Source: Phycisphaerae bacterium
GTDB taxonomy: Bacteria; Planctomycetota; Phycisphaerae; UBA1845; UTPLA1
Reading direction: 5' to 3'
Assembly: GCA_035275405.1 (NCBI GenBank)
Contig: DATEMU010000013.1
Span: 212,027 to 276,026, forward strand
DNA length: 64,000 bases
The position numbers were made by a program, and so were the translations under genes. Below the pieces are notes generated by a model. The model had not been told where the DNA came from and searched no databases. It worked only from the letters and a program-made list of their open reading frames with translations. Shown here in pieces: positions 17,783 to 26,913 of the stretch. Position 1 is the first letter of the stretch; each line of letters starts with the position of its first letter.

Positions 17783-20700
17783 TCACCTCGCGCTGCCTTG
17801 GCCGTTGCCCGACTCAGTGCGGTTTGGCCTTAAAGACCGGTCCACGATCAAGCCGCGCCGACGCAGTTCGCCTACGTCGAAGCCGCGGGATCGGGCGTAA
17901 GTCGGCGTTAGCATGATCCCGACGTCACTCGACACTGTACGGCTTCGCCCATTGTGCATAACCTGGAACTCGGTCCTGGTCGGCACCAGGTCGCTGCCCA
18001 CTTCGGTAATCGTGAACTGCACGGCGCCAAGCTGGTTGTTCACCGTCGCGGATAGCGCCGAATAGTCCGCAATGAAACCCTCCGGCGGCGCAACCGAGGC
18101 CGTGATGCACCAGTCACCGATACTCTCGAGAACGAATGGATACAACTGCACGGTGTTGTCCCACACGACGTACTCTGGCTCAATGATGAGTAGCTCCGAC
18201 CCGGTCAGGCGCGTGGTCTTGCCTGGCTTCTTGACACCCTGGGCATCCACCAGCATTTGCAGGTGCTTTTTCATCGTCTGGCCGCATGCCAGGTCGCTGG
18301 CCGAGACGCCAATGTACTGGTCGCGCACACCGTCGGGCGGCGCGTCGCTGTCGAAGTGGCTGATGACGACATAGTCGCCGGCAGGCAGCGAAAAGGAGGC
18401 GATGCCCTCGCTGTTCGTAGGCTGAGAGGCCACCGGGGCGCAATTGGCCACGATCGCCGGATACTTCTGCCAAGTGATGCCGTCGCCGGGTCCTGGCTGC
18501 GAGCGAGCACAGCTTCCCTCGGACTTGTCGTACACGCCGACAAGGATTCCCACGAGCGGAGACTTGCTCGCGGTCGGATGCGGGCCGCTGCCGGTCGAGT
18601 GCCGCGCGGCCTCGACAACGAGCGTCGCGCAGGGGCCCGGCCCACCCGGCTGCACTGTGACCTCAACTGTCTCAGTGGACTCGTTGCCGCAGGCGTCGCG
18701 GGCGGCGACCGTTACGAGCGTCGTGCCGACCGGAAAGGTGCTTAGCGCCGGGGCGTAGGTGATCGCCGGATTGGGATCGCAGGTATCGGCGGCGGAAGCG
18801 GCCGGCAGAGTCACCGGCTCGCTGCCGTTGTTGTCCATGTCGATCACCGTCACCGAGGTGGTGGCAAGCGAGAGCGTCGGGGCCGTGTTGTCCACCACCG
18901 TGATGGTCTGCGCGTAGGGCGCTGTTGCATTACCGCAGCCGTCGCTGGCAGACCAGCTTCGGGTAAGAATCTGCGGGCACGCGCCGCTGACGCTGTCAGA
19001 TGATGACACAGCCGGGCTGGCATCGCAGCTGTCCACTGCCGTCGCCGGACCCGTGGCCGAAACATCCGTAGACTGGCCGCACTCGACGGTTACGTCCGCG
19101 GGGGGGGAGACTTCGGGGGCCGTGTTGTCGACCACCGTAATGTGCTGCTCCGCAAAGCTGGCGTTGCCGCACGCATCCGTAGCCGTCCAACTCCGCGTGA
19201 GGATGTAATTCCCGGCACAGTCGCCGGGCGTAACGTCCTCACCGGACGCCACACTCGGCGCCGGATCGCAATTGTCGTTGGCCGTTACGCCGGCTGCGGC
19301 GGGTACCGCGTCGCACTCCGCCGTTGCGTCGGAAGGCACGCCCGCCAGCACCGGCGCCATCGAGTCGATTACGTCGATGATCTGATCATCAGAGGCCGAG
19401 TTACCTGTCGCGTCCAGCACATTCCACGTGCGGACAATGGTGTACTCGCCGGGGCAGTCGCCCGGCACAATCTCATCGCTGGACGACACGGCCGGCGCGG
19501 CATCGCAATTGTCAACAGCCGTGGCCGAGCCCATTGCGCCGGCATCGTTGGACTGGTCGCATTGCACCGTCGCATTCGCGGGCAGGGCGAGAACGGGCGA
19601 AGTGTCGTCGGTGACCTCGAATTGAACGACGCACACGGATGCGTTGCCTGCCGCGTCGGTCACAGTCAGCAGGACCTCGTTCAGTCCGAGCGTGACCACG
19701 GCGCCCGGCACGGGGTCCTGCTGGATGGTTAGGGCTGCCGCCGCGGAGCAGTTATCGGTTGCCAACACGCCCCCGGTGTAGTCGGGGACGATCGCCTGGC
19801 AGGCCGCGTCGGCGGAGGCACTGCCGCCCGATGGACAATCGACAACCTGCGGTCCGGTCGTATCCGATACGACGAACGAGACGTTGCACGTGCTGCTATT
19901 GTTCGAGCCGTCAGTGGCGCTAACGGTGATCGAGTGCGTGCCCAGGCCGACCAGCGTACCGGCGGCGGGGCTCTGCGTGACGGTGATCGAACCGGTCGGG
20001 GTGCAGTCGTCGTTGACGTTGACCTCGCCGGTCACGTCGGGAATGGCCGCCTGGCAGAACTCATCCGCCGACTCAGCCTCCAATTCGACCGGGCAGACCA
20101 CCGTCGGCCCCTCGGTATCGACGATCATGACGTGCAGTTCGTGGCACTCGGCCGGGACGGCGCCGGAATCGACGGCAATCACTTCGACCGTGTGATTGCC
20201 CAGTGTAAACGTCTGCGTAAGCGTAAGCGTTGCCGTCGTGATCGCCCCACCGGATGGAACGTTGTCGGTCTGCACGACAACGCTGTCCACCTTCCAGATG
20301 ACGGTCAGGGCATCACCGTCAGCGTCGCCGACGGTCGTGCTGAGCGTTACGGTATTGCCACCGGGCGAGGCACACTCCTGCGCGATCGGCGCCGGGCATG
20401 TGGCCGTTGGCGGACGATTGCAGGACAGGATGTTCATGCGGGTGACGAACGCGTCCCCCGCGGTGCCGCTGGTCCCCGCCCCCCCAAACGTGCCGTCAAA
20501 CGCGTTGGCCAGCGGAAAATTGGAGGACAACGTCCTGCCGACGACCCATACATCGCAATCGAGGACGGCGAGGTCGTTGCCGAATTCGCTGTTGGTGGAG
20601 CCGCCCAGGAACGACGAGTACGCCAATGAGGTTCCACTGGACTCGAAGATGGACAAAAACGCGTCCGAAGGGCCGGTTCCCGGCTTAATCGGCTTAAGCG

Positions 20701-22678
20701 CGCCGCTGGTGGTCGGAAAACTGCTCGGATTGCTCGTGCCTCCGGTCGTGTTACCGGAACTCGTCGTTCCGGCGACGTACACTCTTCCGAGCACGTCCAG
20801 CGCGATCGCATTAGTCTCATCGCTGCTGCTGCCACCTAGATAGGAGCAGAATGTGACCTCGGTCGCTGTGCTGTTTAGTTTGGCTACGAACGCGTCATTG
20901 CCGGCTCTGGTCTTATCGAAGCCGGGGCTGCCCAGAAAGAGATCGGTTGAGTTCGTCAATCCACAGATGTAAGCGTTCTCTCCACCGTCCACTTGCAAGG
21001 CGTTGCACTCATCGAGGTTGCCGCTACCGCCAAAGTAAGTTGAGTAGACCAGGGATGAGCCCGTCGGATTAAACTTGGTGACAAATGCGTCCCCTGAACC
21101 GCCGATGGTTGATTGGACTACACCGGCGGTGACAGGGAAGTTGCTCGAATGGGTACTTCCCGTCACATAGACCGCACCCGCGGAATCCAAGGCGACGCCT
21201 TGGGCCTCATCCGCGCCCGATCCGCCCAGGAATGTCGAGAAGACGAGCGCGGACCCGGCTGCGTTGAGCTTGGCCACGAATGCGTCACCCGTGCCGCCAA
21301 GAGTCGTGTCAAATGCACCCGGCGTCGTCGGAAAGCCGGAGCTTGGGGCGCCCACAACGTGCGCCTCGCCGGACGAATTGACGACGATGTCGTTTCCTTG
21401 ATCGCCGTTGGGACCCCCGAGAAACGTCGAGTACACCAGCGCCGAACCGGAAGGGCTGAGCTTGGTAACAAATACGTCCGTCGAGCCGTTGTGCGACGTA
21501 TCAAAAGCGCCGGCCGTCGCGGGGAAACCACCGAAGGTACTCCCAGTCATATAGGCGCTTCCCGAGGAATCCACGGCAATCGCATACCCTTGGTCGGATG
21601 CGCTCGAGAAGGTGCCGCCGAGGTAGGTCGAATAGACCAGCGTACCGGTCGCGCTGAACTTGGTTACAAACGCGTCGCCCGGTCCGCTAACGGTGTTGTC
21701 GAATGCGCCGAGCGTCGGAAAATCGGTGCAGTGCGTTGTCCCGACGACGTAGGCCGCGCCCGTACTATCTACCGCAACGCCGAACGCCTCGTCGTACGTG
21801 GCGGCGCCTGTGTTCGACGGAGCCGCCCCGCCCAGGTACGTTGAATATACTACGACCGGATCAATTACGAGCGCCAACGTCGGCTCGTACCTGTCGACAT
21901 GGAACGCAACGCATTGATTGTCGCGCAGCACGAAGCCGCCGGCGATCGCCCGGCGCTGCCCGTCGATCTCCTGGTAGATCAGCGGCTTGCGGACGACCAC
22001 CTCGCCCGAGGCGACGGTCACTTGCAGGGCCCCGTCTACATCGATATTCAATCTATCCGCGCCGTTGAATCGCATCTCAATGGCGCTCGGATCGACACCG
22101 GGCGCGACCACGAAGTCGAACTCGAGCTGGCGCTGATTACCGTAGTACTCCACGTCGATGCCCGGCCAGACGCCTTCGCAGCGCACACGCGCGTACGTCG
22201 GGATTTCCGTCCGCCAGTTGGCAGGGTCGTTACCGATGAAGTAGTTGACCTTGCCCGGAAGCTCATCGACTCCGGTGAGTTCCGCAGTGGAGCGCGATCC
22301 GACGAACTTCATGTGAACGGCGGCGCCATCTGCGTTTCTCTGAAGGCCGAGGACGACCTCGGTCGGCGATAGAAGCATGGTGTAGCCGCGGCCGCGCGCT
22401 CGAAACGGATAGCCCTCCGGCGCCTGTCCGCGGTTCTCTTCAAAACGCATGGGCTGGCCGTCGAACAGGTGCGCGGTCGGAGTCTTGTTTGATTCAAAGG
22501 CGTGTGACGGATCACGCTCGATGCGGGCGGTTTTCACGGGAGACTCAGCCTGAAGCTCCTGTGACCGACGCGCATTGCAGGCCGCCAGCACCGCCAGGAT
22601 CATCGTTGCCGCCGATCCCAACACGATGGGTACAACCGCTCGGTGCATAATTGACAGGTTGTTTCGTCGCGATTGCAT
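17783..22678 (-). CDS. Large SBBP/HYR-repeat lipoprotein
   Basis: Predicted surface lipoprotein of 1,631 residues. ATG 22678 follows AAGGAG with good spacing and opens a lipoprotein signal with lipobox L-A-A-C-N near residue 32. A DUF7948-like N-terminal domain comes next (R-F-E-E-N-R-G-Q-A-P, then Y-S-T-Y-L-G-G). Then come many SBBP beta-propeller units with Y-S-T-Y/F-L-G-G and D-A-F-V-T-K (about residues 260-740). After these are PKD/HYR-type beta-sandwich repeats with repeated D-N-C-D-x-x-P and V-V-D-N-T-A-P (about 740-1,280) and a C-terminal domain I do not recognise. Such chains are typical of very large surface adhesins. Unlike its neighbours it lacks the dockerin-like tail, consistent with lipid anchoring instead. 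The flanking sigma factor gene is divergent. Confidence 0.87.
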   Translation of the reverse strand: MQSRRNNLSIMHRAVVPIVLGSAATMILAVLAACNARRSQELQAESPVKTARIERDPSHAFESNKTPTAHLFDGQPMRFEENRGQAPEGYPFRARGRGYTMLLSPTEVVLGLQRNADGAAVHMKFVGSRSTAELTGVDELPGKVNYFIGNDPANWRTEIPTYARVRCEGVWPGIDVEYYGNQRQLEFDFVVAPGVDPSAIEMRFNGADRLNIDVDGALQVTVASGEVVVRKPLIYQEIDGQRRAIAGGFVLRDNQCVAFHVDRYEPTLALVIDPVVVYSTYLGGAAPSNTGAATYDEAFGVAVDSTGAAYVVGTTHCTDFPTLGAFDNTVSGPGDAFVTKFSATGTLVYSTYLGGTFSSASDQGYAIAVDSSGSAYMTGSTFGGFPATAGAFDTSHNGSTDVFVTKLSPSGSALVYSTFLGGPNGDQGNDIVVNSSGEAHVVGAPSSGFPTTPGAFDTTLGGTGDAFVAKLNAAGSALVFSTFLGGSGADEAQGVALDSAGAVYVTGSTHSSNFPVTAGVVQSTIGGSGDAFVTKFNPTGSSLVYSTYFGGSGNLDECNALQVDGGENAYICGLTNSTDLFLGSPGFDKTRAGNDAFVAKLNSTATEVTFCSYLGGSSSDETNAIALDVLGRVYVAGTTSSGNTTGGTSNPSSFPTTSGALKPIKPGTGPSDAFLSIFESSGTSLAYSSFLGGSTNSEFGNDLAVLDCDVWVVGRTLSSNFPLANAFDGTFGGAGTSGTAGDAFVTRMNILSCNRPPTATCPAPIAQECASPGGNTVTLSTTVGDADGDALTVIWKVDSVVVQTDNVPSGGAITTATLTLTQTFTLGNHTVEVIAVDSGAVPAECHELHVMIVDTEGPTVVCPVELEAESADEFCQAAIPDVTGEVNVNDDCTPTGSITVTQSPAAGTLVGLGTHSITVSATDGSNNSSTCNVSFVVSDTTGPQVVDCPSGGSASADAACQAIVPDYTGGVLATDNCSAAAALTIQQDPVPGAVVTLGLNEVLLTVTDAAGNASVCVVQFEVTDDTSPVLALPANATVQCDQSNDAGAMGSATAVDNCDAAPAVSSSDEIVPGDCPGEYTIVRTWNVLDATGNSASDDQIIDVIDSMAPVLAGVPSDATAECDAVPAAAGVTANDNCDPAPSVASGEDVTPGDCAGNYILTRSWTATDACGNASFAEQHITVVDNTAPEVSPPADVTVECGQSTDVSATGPATAVDSCDASPAVSSSDSVSGACPQILTRSWSASDGCGNATAPYAQTITVVDNTAPTLSLATTSVTVIDMDNNGSEPVTLPAASAADTCDPNPAITYAPALSTFPVGTTLVTVAARDACGNESTETVEVTVQPGGPGPCATLVVEAARHSTGSGPHPTASKSPLVGILVGVYDKSEGSCARSQPGPGDGITWQKYPAIVANCAPVASQPTNSEGIASFSLPAGDYVVISHFDSDAPPDGVRDQYIGVSASDLACGQTMKKHLQMLVDAQGVKKPGKTTRLTGSELLIIEPEYVVWDNTVQLYPFVLESIGDWCITASVAPPEGFIADYSALSATVNNQLGAVQFTITEVGSDLVPTRTEFQVMHNGRSRTVSSDVGIMLTPTYARSRGFDVGELRRRGLIVDRSLRPNRTESGNGQGSAR

Positions 22679-22914
22679 GTTTCTATCTCCTTGAAATGTC
22701 GGTACTTGCGGGCCGCCGCCCGTGGCGGAACTGACCGTTTTTCGGCACGAAGCGTGGCCCCCGCCCGGGGCCGACGGAGTACGCCATCCCATTTGTGGTA
22801 GAATGGCGATTGTCTATTTCCACGGCTTCCGGACAGCGGGCCGCGCTCCATTAGGAAAGGTCCGTTTGAGAGCCGATGTCCGCAGCAAATTCTCAATATA
22901 TTTGGATGGGTATC

Positions 22915-23481
22915 ATGGATACCGGGCTGGAGTCGGACCTGACGCGGGTTCTGAACGACCTCGACACCGGTGACCGTCAGGCCGTCGCCCAGCTTCTGCC
23001 CGCGGTTTATGCGGATCTACGCCGGCTTGCTGACAGCTTCTTCCACAACGAACGCCAGGATCACACGCTTCAACCCACGGCCCTCGTGCATGAAGCTTAT
23101 TTGAGATTGATGAAGGAAAGGCCGGGCGCGTTCGAGAATCGGGCGCATTTCTTCCGCGTCGCCGCCGTCGTCATGCGCCATATCCTGGTCAAGCACGCCC
23201 GCGACCGAAACTCGATCAAGCGGGGAGGACAATTTGAAAAAATCGCGCTGTCGGACAACCTCCTGCAGGTTGCGAATACGGATGTCGATTTGGTCGCGTT
23301 GGACGAAGCCCTTCGAAAACTCACCACCAGTGATCCCTGGCAGAGTCAGATCGTGGAACTCAGGTTTTTTGCGGGCCTCTCCGTCGCCGAGGTCGCGGAC
23401 GTCTTGAGTGTATCCAAACGCACGGTGGAAACGGATTGGGCGATGGCGCGGGCCTGGCTTTGGCGCGAAATGAATCGTTGA
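22915..23481 (+). CDS. ECF-type RNA polymerase sigma factor (kinase-linked)
   Basis: Extracytoplasmic-function sigma factor of the type common in planctomycetes and acidobacteria. Region 2 shows L-L-P-A-V-Y-A-D-L-R-R-L-A and Q-P-T-A-L-V-H-E-A-Y-L-R-L; region 4 shows I-V-E-L-R-F-F-A-G-L-S-V-A-E-V-A and the helix-turn-helix V-S-K-R-T-V-E-T-D-W-A-M-A-R-A-W-L. ATG 22915 gives 188 residues, normal for the family; ATG 22876 in the same frame would add 13. The Ser/Thr kinase gene starts 11 bp after its stop codon. No anti-sigma gene is adjacent, so activity is probably controlled by the kinase. Targets are unknown; the divergent SBBP lipoprotein gene is a candidate. Confidence 0.92.
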   Translation: MDTGLESDLTRVLNDLDTGDRQAVAQLLPAVYADLRRLADSFFHNERQDHTLQPTALVHEAYLRLMKERPGAFENRAHFFRVAAVVMRHILVKHARDRNSIKRGGQFEKIALSDNLLQVANTDVDLVALDEALRKLTTSDPWQSQIVELRFFAGLSVAEVADVLSVSKRTVETDWAMARAWLWREMNR

Positions 23482-23492
23482 AAAGATCTTCG

Positions 23493-26003
23493 ATGACGCC
23501 GGAACGCCAACATCGCGTGAAGGACTTGTTCGAAACGGCTCGTGCCCGGCCACCGCGCGAACAGGTGCAATTTCTGGAGGCCTCCTGCGCGGATGATCCG
23601 TCGATCCACCAGGAAGTGTCGTCGCTCCTCTCGGCCTATCAAAAGAGTCAGTCCCTCGAGCCCCCCGCTCCCGATTCATCAGGTGCCGGTCTGCCCGTCG
23701 ACGACCCGCTGATCGGCAGACAAATCGGGCCTTACCGACTCGTGCGCATCCTCGGCTACGGCGGAATGGGCACGGTCTACGAGGCCATGCAGGATGAACC
23801 GAAGCGACAGGTCGCGATCAAGGTCGTTCGCGGACAGGGCTATGTCGATCAAAGCGTCATTCGACTGTTCCGCCGCGAAGTGCAGGCCCTGGCAATGCTC
23901 AATCATCCCCATATCGCATCGCTCTACGAATCGGGTCGCACCGAGGACGACCGCCACTATTTCGCCATGGAGCTGGTGCCGGGCAAGGCGCTCATTGATT
24001 TCGCGCGAAAGAACGGGTTGTCCACGGAGCGCAAGCTTGAATTGTTCGTCACTATTTGCGACGCGATTGCCTATGCGCACCAGCGAGGCGTAATTCACCG
24101 CGACATCAAGCCGTCGAATTTGTTGGTCACGGAGAACGGGCTGGCCAAGGTTTTGGACTTCGGCCTGGCAAAGATCACGGATTCGGACGTCGCGCTCACC
24201 ACATTGAGCACGGACGCCGCCAAAATCCAAGGCACACTTGCGTATATGAGTCCCGAGCAGGCGCGCGGTGCAAGCGATCAAATCGACTTGCGCAGTGACA
24301 TCTACTCCTTGGGCGTCGTCTTATACGAGCTGCTGACCGACCAGTTGCCCTACGAGGTGCGGACGGCGCCCCTGCCGCACGCCGTCCGCCTCATTTGCGA
24401 GGAGGCCCCGCGCCGGCCGAGTACGATTCACCGCGCCCTCCGGGGTGATTTGGAGACCATCGTTCTCAAGGCCCTCGAAAAAGAGCCGGCGCAGCGTTAT
24501 CAATCGGTCAACGAATTGAAGGAAGATATTCGACGCTTCACCACAGGTCAGCCCGTCCTCGCACATCCACCGAGCGGACTCTACCAGCTGCGAAAACTTG
24601 TGATTCGCCATCCGCTTCCCGCCGCACTCACAACGGTCATCTTCCTGTTGCTGGGTGGTTTCGGCATTTCGATGAGTCTGCTCTACGGTCGTTCGCAAAA
24701 AAACCTGGTGCGTGCGCTGGATGCCGAAAAACACGCCGCCGAGAAGGCGAAAACCGCTCAACGTGTATCTTCATTTCTCGTCGCCCTTTTTGAATCCGCC
24801 AACCCCGAAATCGGAAAGGGGAAAGACTACACGGTGCGTGAAATGTTGGACAAGGCTGCCGCAAGGATACGAAGCGAGTTGAAGGATGAAAAGCTCGTCC
24901 AGGCCGACCTCATGAACACGATCGGCATAGCCTACACCGCTCTGGATCTCTGGGATTCCGCTTTGCCGCTTCTGAATGAAGCACTTGCGACGGAGCGATC
25001 CCTCCACGGCGATGACCATCCGGATATCGCGTGGACCCTGCGGAATATTGCATGGACCCGGTTTCTGCGGACGGCAAATGCCACCGAGGCCGAACCCATG
25101 ATGATGCAGGCGGTGGAGATGTATCGCCGTACGCGAACTGGGGACACTCCTGAATTCGCGTTCGCGCTGGCCGATCTTGGATGGATCCTCGTCCTTCAAA
25201 AGAAACATGAGATGGCCGAGCCGCTTCTTCGACAATCTCTGGCCATTCGCCGAAAAGTTTTCGGCGAAAAGCACAGCGAAACGCTTGCCAGCATGGGGGC
25301 CTTGTCGGGACTGCTCTTTTACAAAAAGGATTATGAGGGAGCTGAGCATTTGGCGAGGAAAGTGGCGGAAGCCTCCGCGGAGATCGACGGACCCGATCAC
25401 CCCAAACATGGTATCTACTTGCTCAATCTGGGTTCGGTGCTGATGAAAATGGAAAACTATCAGAAAGCCGAATCGGAATTCCACGACGCACTTAGGATCG
25501 CTCGCAATTCCTATGGCCGACAGGTGCGAGTCGCCAGCTACCTTGCAAGCCTTGGAATGGCAATTCTCCGGCAGGGGCGATTTGACGATTCCGAACCCTA
25601 CTTCAGAGAGGCGCTGGAAATCGCGCCAGAAAGGTTTCCTGATCCGGCCCACGGCCTTGGCCTCGTCCGCATGTCCAAAGGCGATTATGCGGGCGGCGCT
25701 GAATGGCTTGAGAAGGCGATGGCATTAACTCGACCGAGTATCGGGGATCGACTAGACATCACGCGTTCACTTACCACTTGTCTCATCAAGCTCAATCGTT
25801 TTGAAAATGCCGAACGGATACTTCACGACTGTCTCGATCATTCCGTTGGGACGGGAACGGACAGCGATGCGGAGCGCGAGCGAATTGGTCTGCTGCTAGA
25901 TGAGGTTTTCCGAGCCTGGGGCAAGCCCGAAAAGGCCGCCGAATGGCGCGCCAAGTTTGCAACATTGCAAACAACCACGCAGCCGGCGTCTGCTCAACGA
26001 TAG
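23493..26003 (+). CDS. Membrane Ser/Thr protein kinase with C-terminal TPR domain
   Basis: Hanks-type kinase of 836 residues. ATG 23493, 11 bp after the sigma factor, is preferred to the frame opening inside it because M-T-P-E-R-Q-H-R-V-K-D-L-F is the usual family N-terminus. The kinase domain (about residues 75-340) has the glycine loop G-Y-G-G-M-G-T-V-Y, A-I-K, the catalytic loop H-R-D-I-K-P-S-N (about residue 203) and D-F-G-L-A-K. One membrane helix (about 373-393) leads to an outer domain of TPR-type helical repeats (about 450-800) with L-A-L-A-D-L-G-W motifs. It is a likely sensor that phosphorylates the upstream sigma factor or its partner. An IS remnant starts about 20 bp after the stop codon. 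Confidence 0.93.
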   Translation: MTPERQHRVKDLFETARARPPREQVQFLEASCADDPSIHQEVSSLLSAYQKSQSLEPPAPDSSGAGLPVDDPLIGRQIGPYRLVRILGYGGMGTVYEAMQDEPKRQVAIKVVRGQGYVDQSVIRLFRREVQALAMLNHPHIASLYESGRTEDDRHYFAMELVPGKALIDFARKNGLSTERKLELFVTICDAIAYAHQRGVIHRDIKPSNLLVTENGLAKVLDFGLAKITDSDVALTTLSTDAAKIQGTLAYMSPEQARGASDQIDLRSDIYSLGVVLYELLTDQLPYEVRTAPLPHAVRLICEEAPRRPSTIHRALRGDLETIVLKALEKEPAQRYQSVNELKEDIRRFTTGQPVLAHPPSGLYQLRKLVIRHPLPAALTTVIFLLLGGFGISMSLLYGRSQKNLVRALDAEKHAAEKAKTAQRVSSFLVALFESANPEIGKGKDYTVREMLDKAAARIRSELKDEKLVQADLMNTIGIAYTALDLWDSALPLLNEALATERSLHGDDHPDIAWTLRNIAWTRFLRTANATEAEPMMMQAVEMYRRTRTGDTPEFAFALADLGWILVLQKKHEMAEPLLRQSLAIRRKVFGEKHSETLASMGALSGLLFYKKDYEGAEHLARKVAEASAEIDGPDHPKHGIYLLNLGSVLMKMENYQKAESEFHDALRIARNSYGRQVRVASYLASLGMAILRQGRFDDSEPYFREALEIAPERFPDPAHGLGLVRMSKGDYAGGAEWLEKAMALTRPSIGDRLDITRSLTTCLIKLNRFENAERILHDCLDHSVGTGTDSDAERERIGLLLDEVFRAWGKPEKAAEWRAKFATLQTTTQPASAQR

Positions 26004-26019
26004 TCCATGGAGCACAATA

Positions 26020-26592
26020 CCGGAAATCCGTTTGCACCAAGGCGGTGGTCACACGCTTGGAGTCCGGCTGGCCCGCTGCCTCGTCTTCATCCAAATAGGC
26101 ACAAGAAAGGTATTCCTTTCGCCGGCCACGTATCACCCCCATGGACCATGGGTCGAGCGGCGGGCCCGAAACGTCATGATGTAGCTCGACGATCACCAGA
26201 TTGAGGCGAAATTCATACTTCGCGACCGCGACACGAAGTTCTCTTCTGCGTTTGATCAGGTGTTTCGCAACGCAGGCATTCGGCCTCTGCGGACGCCCCT
26301 ATTGGCGCCGGACGCCAACGCGTTTGCCGAAGCTTGGATCGGAGCGGTCAAGCGGGAGTGCTTGAGTCATTTCCTGTGTTTCAGCCTTGGTCATCTCGAT
26401 CATATCGCTCGAGAATACGCTCAATTCTTCAATACCCATCGCCCGCATCAAGGACTCGGAAATCGAACCGTCGCGCACGCCGCAACCGGACCACCCGACG
26501 ACAACGTAACAATGGCTACTCCTGACCTTGGATCAACTCGCTGCCAACGATTTCTGGGCGGGCTGCTGCGACACTATTACCACGCCGCCTGA
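26020..26592 (+). mobile_element. 3' remnant of the same integrase-type insertion sequence
   Basis: Similar to the C-terminal two thirds of the intact transposase at 50325-51413. Similarity starts in T-K-A-V-V-T-R in one frame, shifts frame near 26060 into I-Q-I-G-T-R-K-V-F-L-S-P-A-T-Y, hits TAG at 26182-26184 after R-N-V-M-M, then continues in frame with L-R-D-R-D-T-K-F-S and A-F-A-E-A-W-I-G-A-V-K-R-E-C to R-H-Y-Y-H-A-A and TGA. The last two DDE acidic residues survive. Inactive because of the frameshift, the nonsense codon and the missing 5' part. Confidence 0.82.
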
Positions 26593-26913
26593 AGAATTCG
26601 TTGATCGAAACCCTCCAAGAGAGATCGCTGGACGTGAATCGAGTAGGATATCGGTCCGCCCTCATGGCGATTTCGCCGCTCCGCACCAGCAACGACTTCC
26701 GAGTCGGCCAAATTCGGTTTCTTGGAAAAAGCATCCTTCGCAACAATACGGGAGGACCATTAACATCTTTGACCGTCACTCGCCAATGGTAAACTACCTC
26801 GCCAATTAACTTCGCCGCCATCTTGACTCCTCGCATATTGGGCTCGCCTGCAATCAGAATGAAGGGCGTTCGCCTCGTGTCTTTGTCCTCTGCTATGCAT
26901 TGACCGTGACTAC
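26593..26913. other. Intergenic stretch without a recognised gene
   Basis: Lies between the IS remnant and the 3' end of the minus-strand propeller gene. A minus-strand frame opening with a GTG that overlaps the TGA of that gene stays open across it, but the protein matches nothing I know and runs on into the IS remnant, so I do not call it. No terminator hairpin or RNA gene is obvious. Confidence 0.4.
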
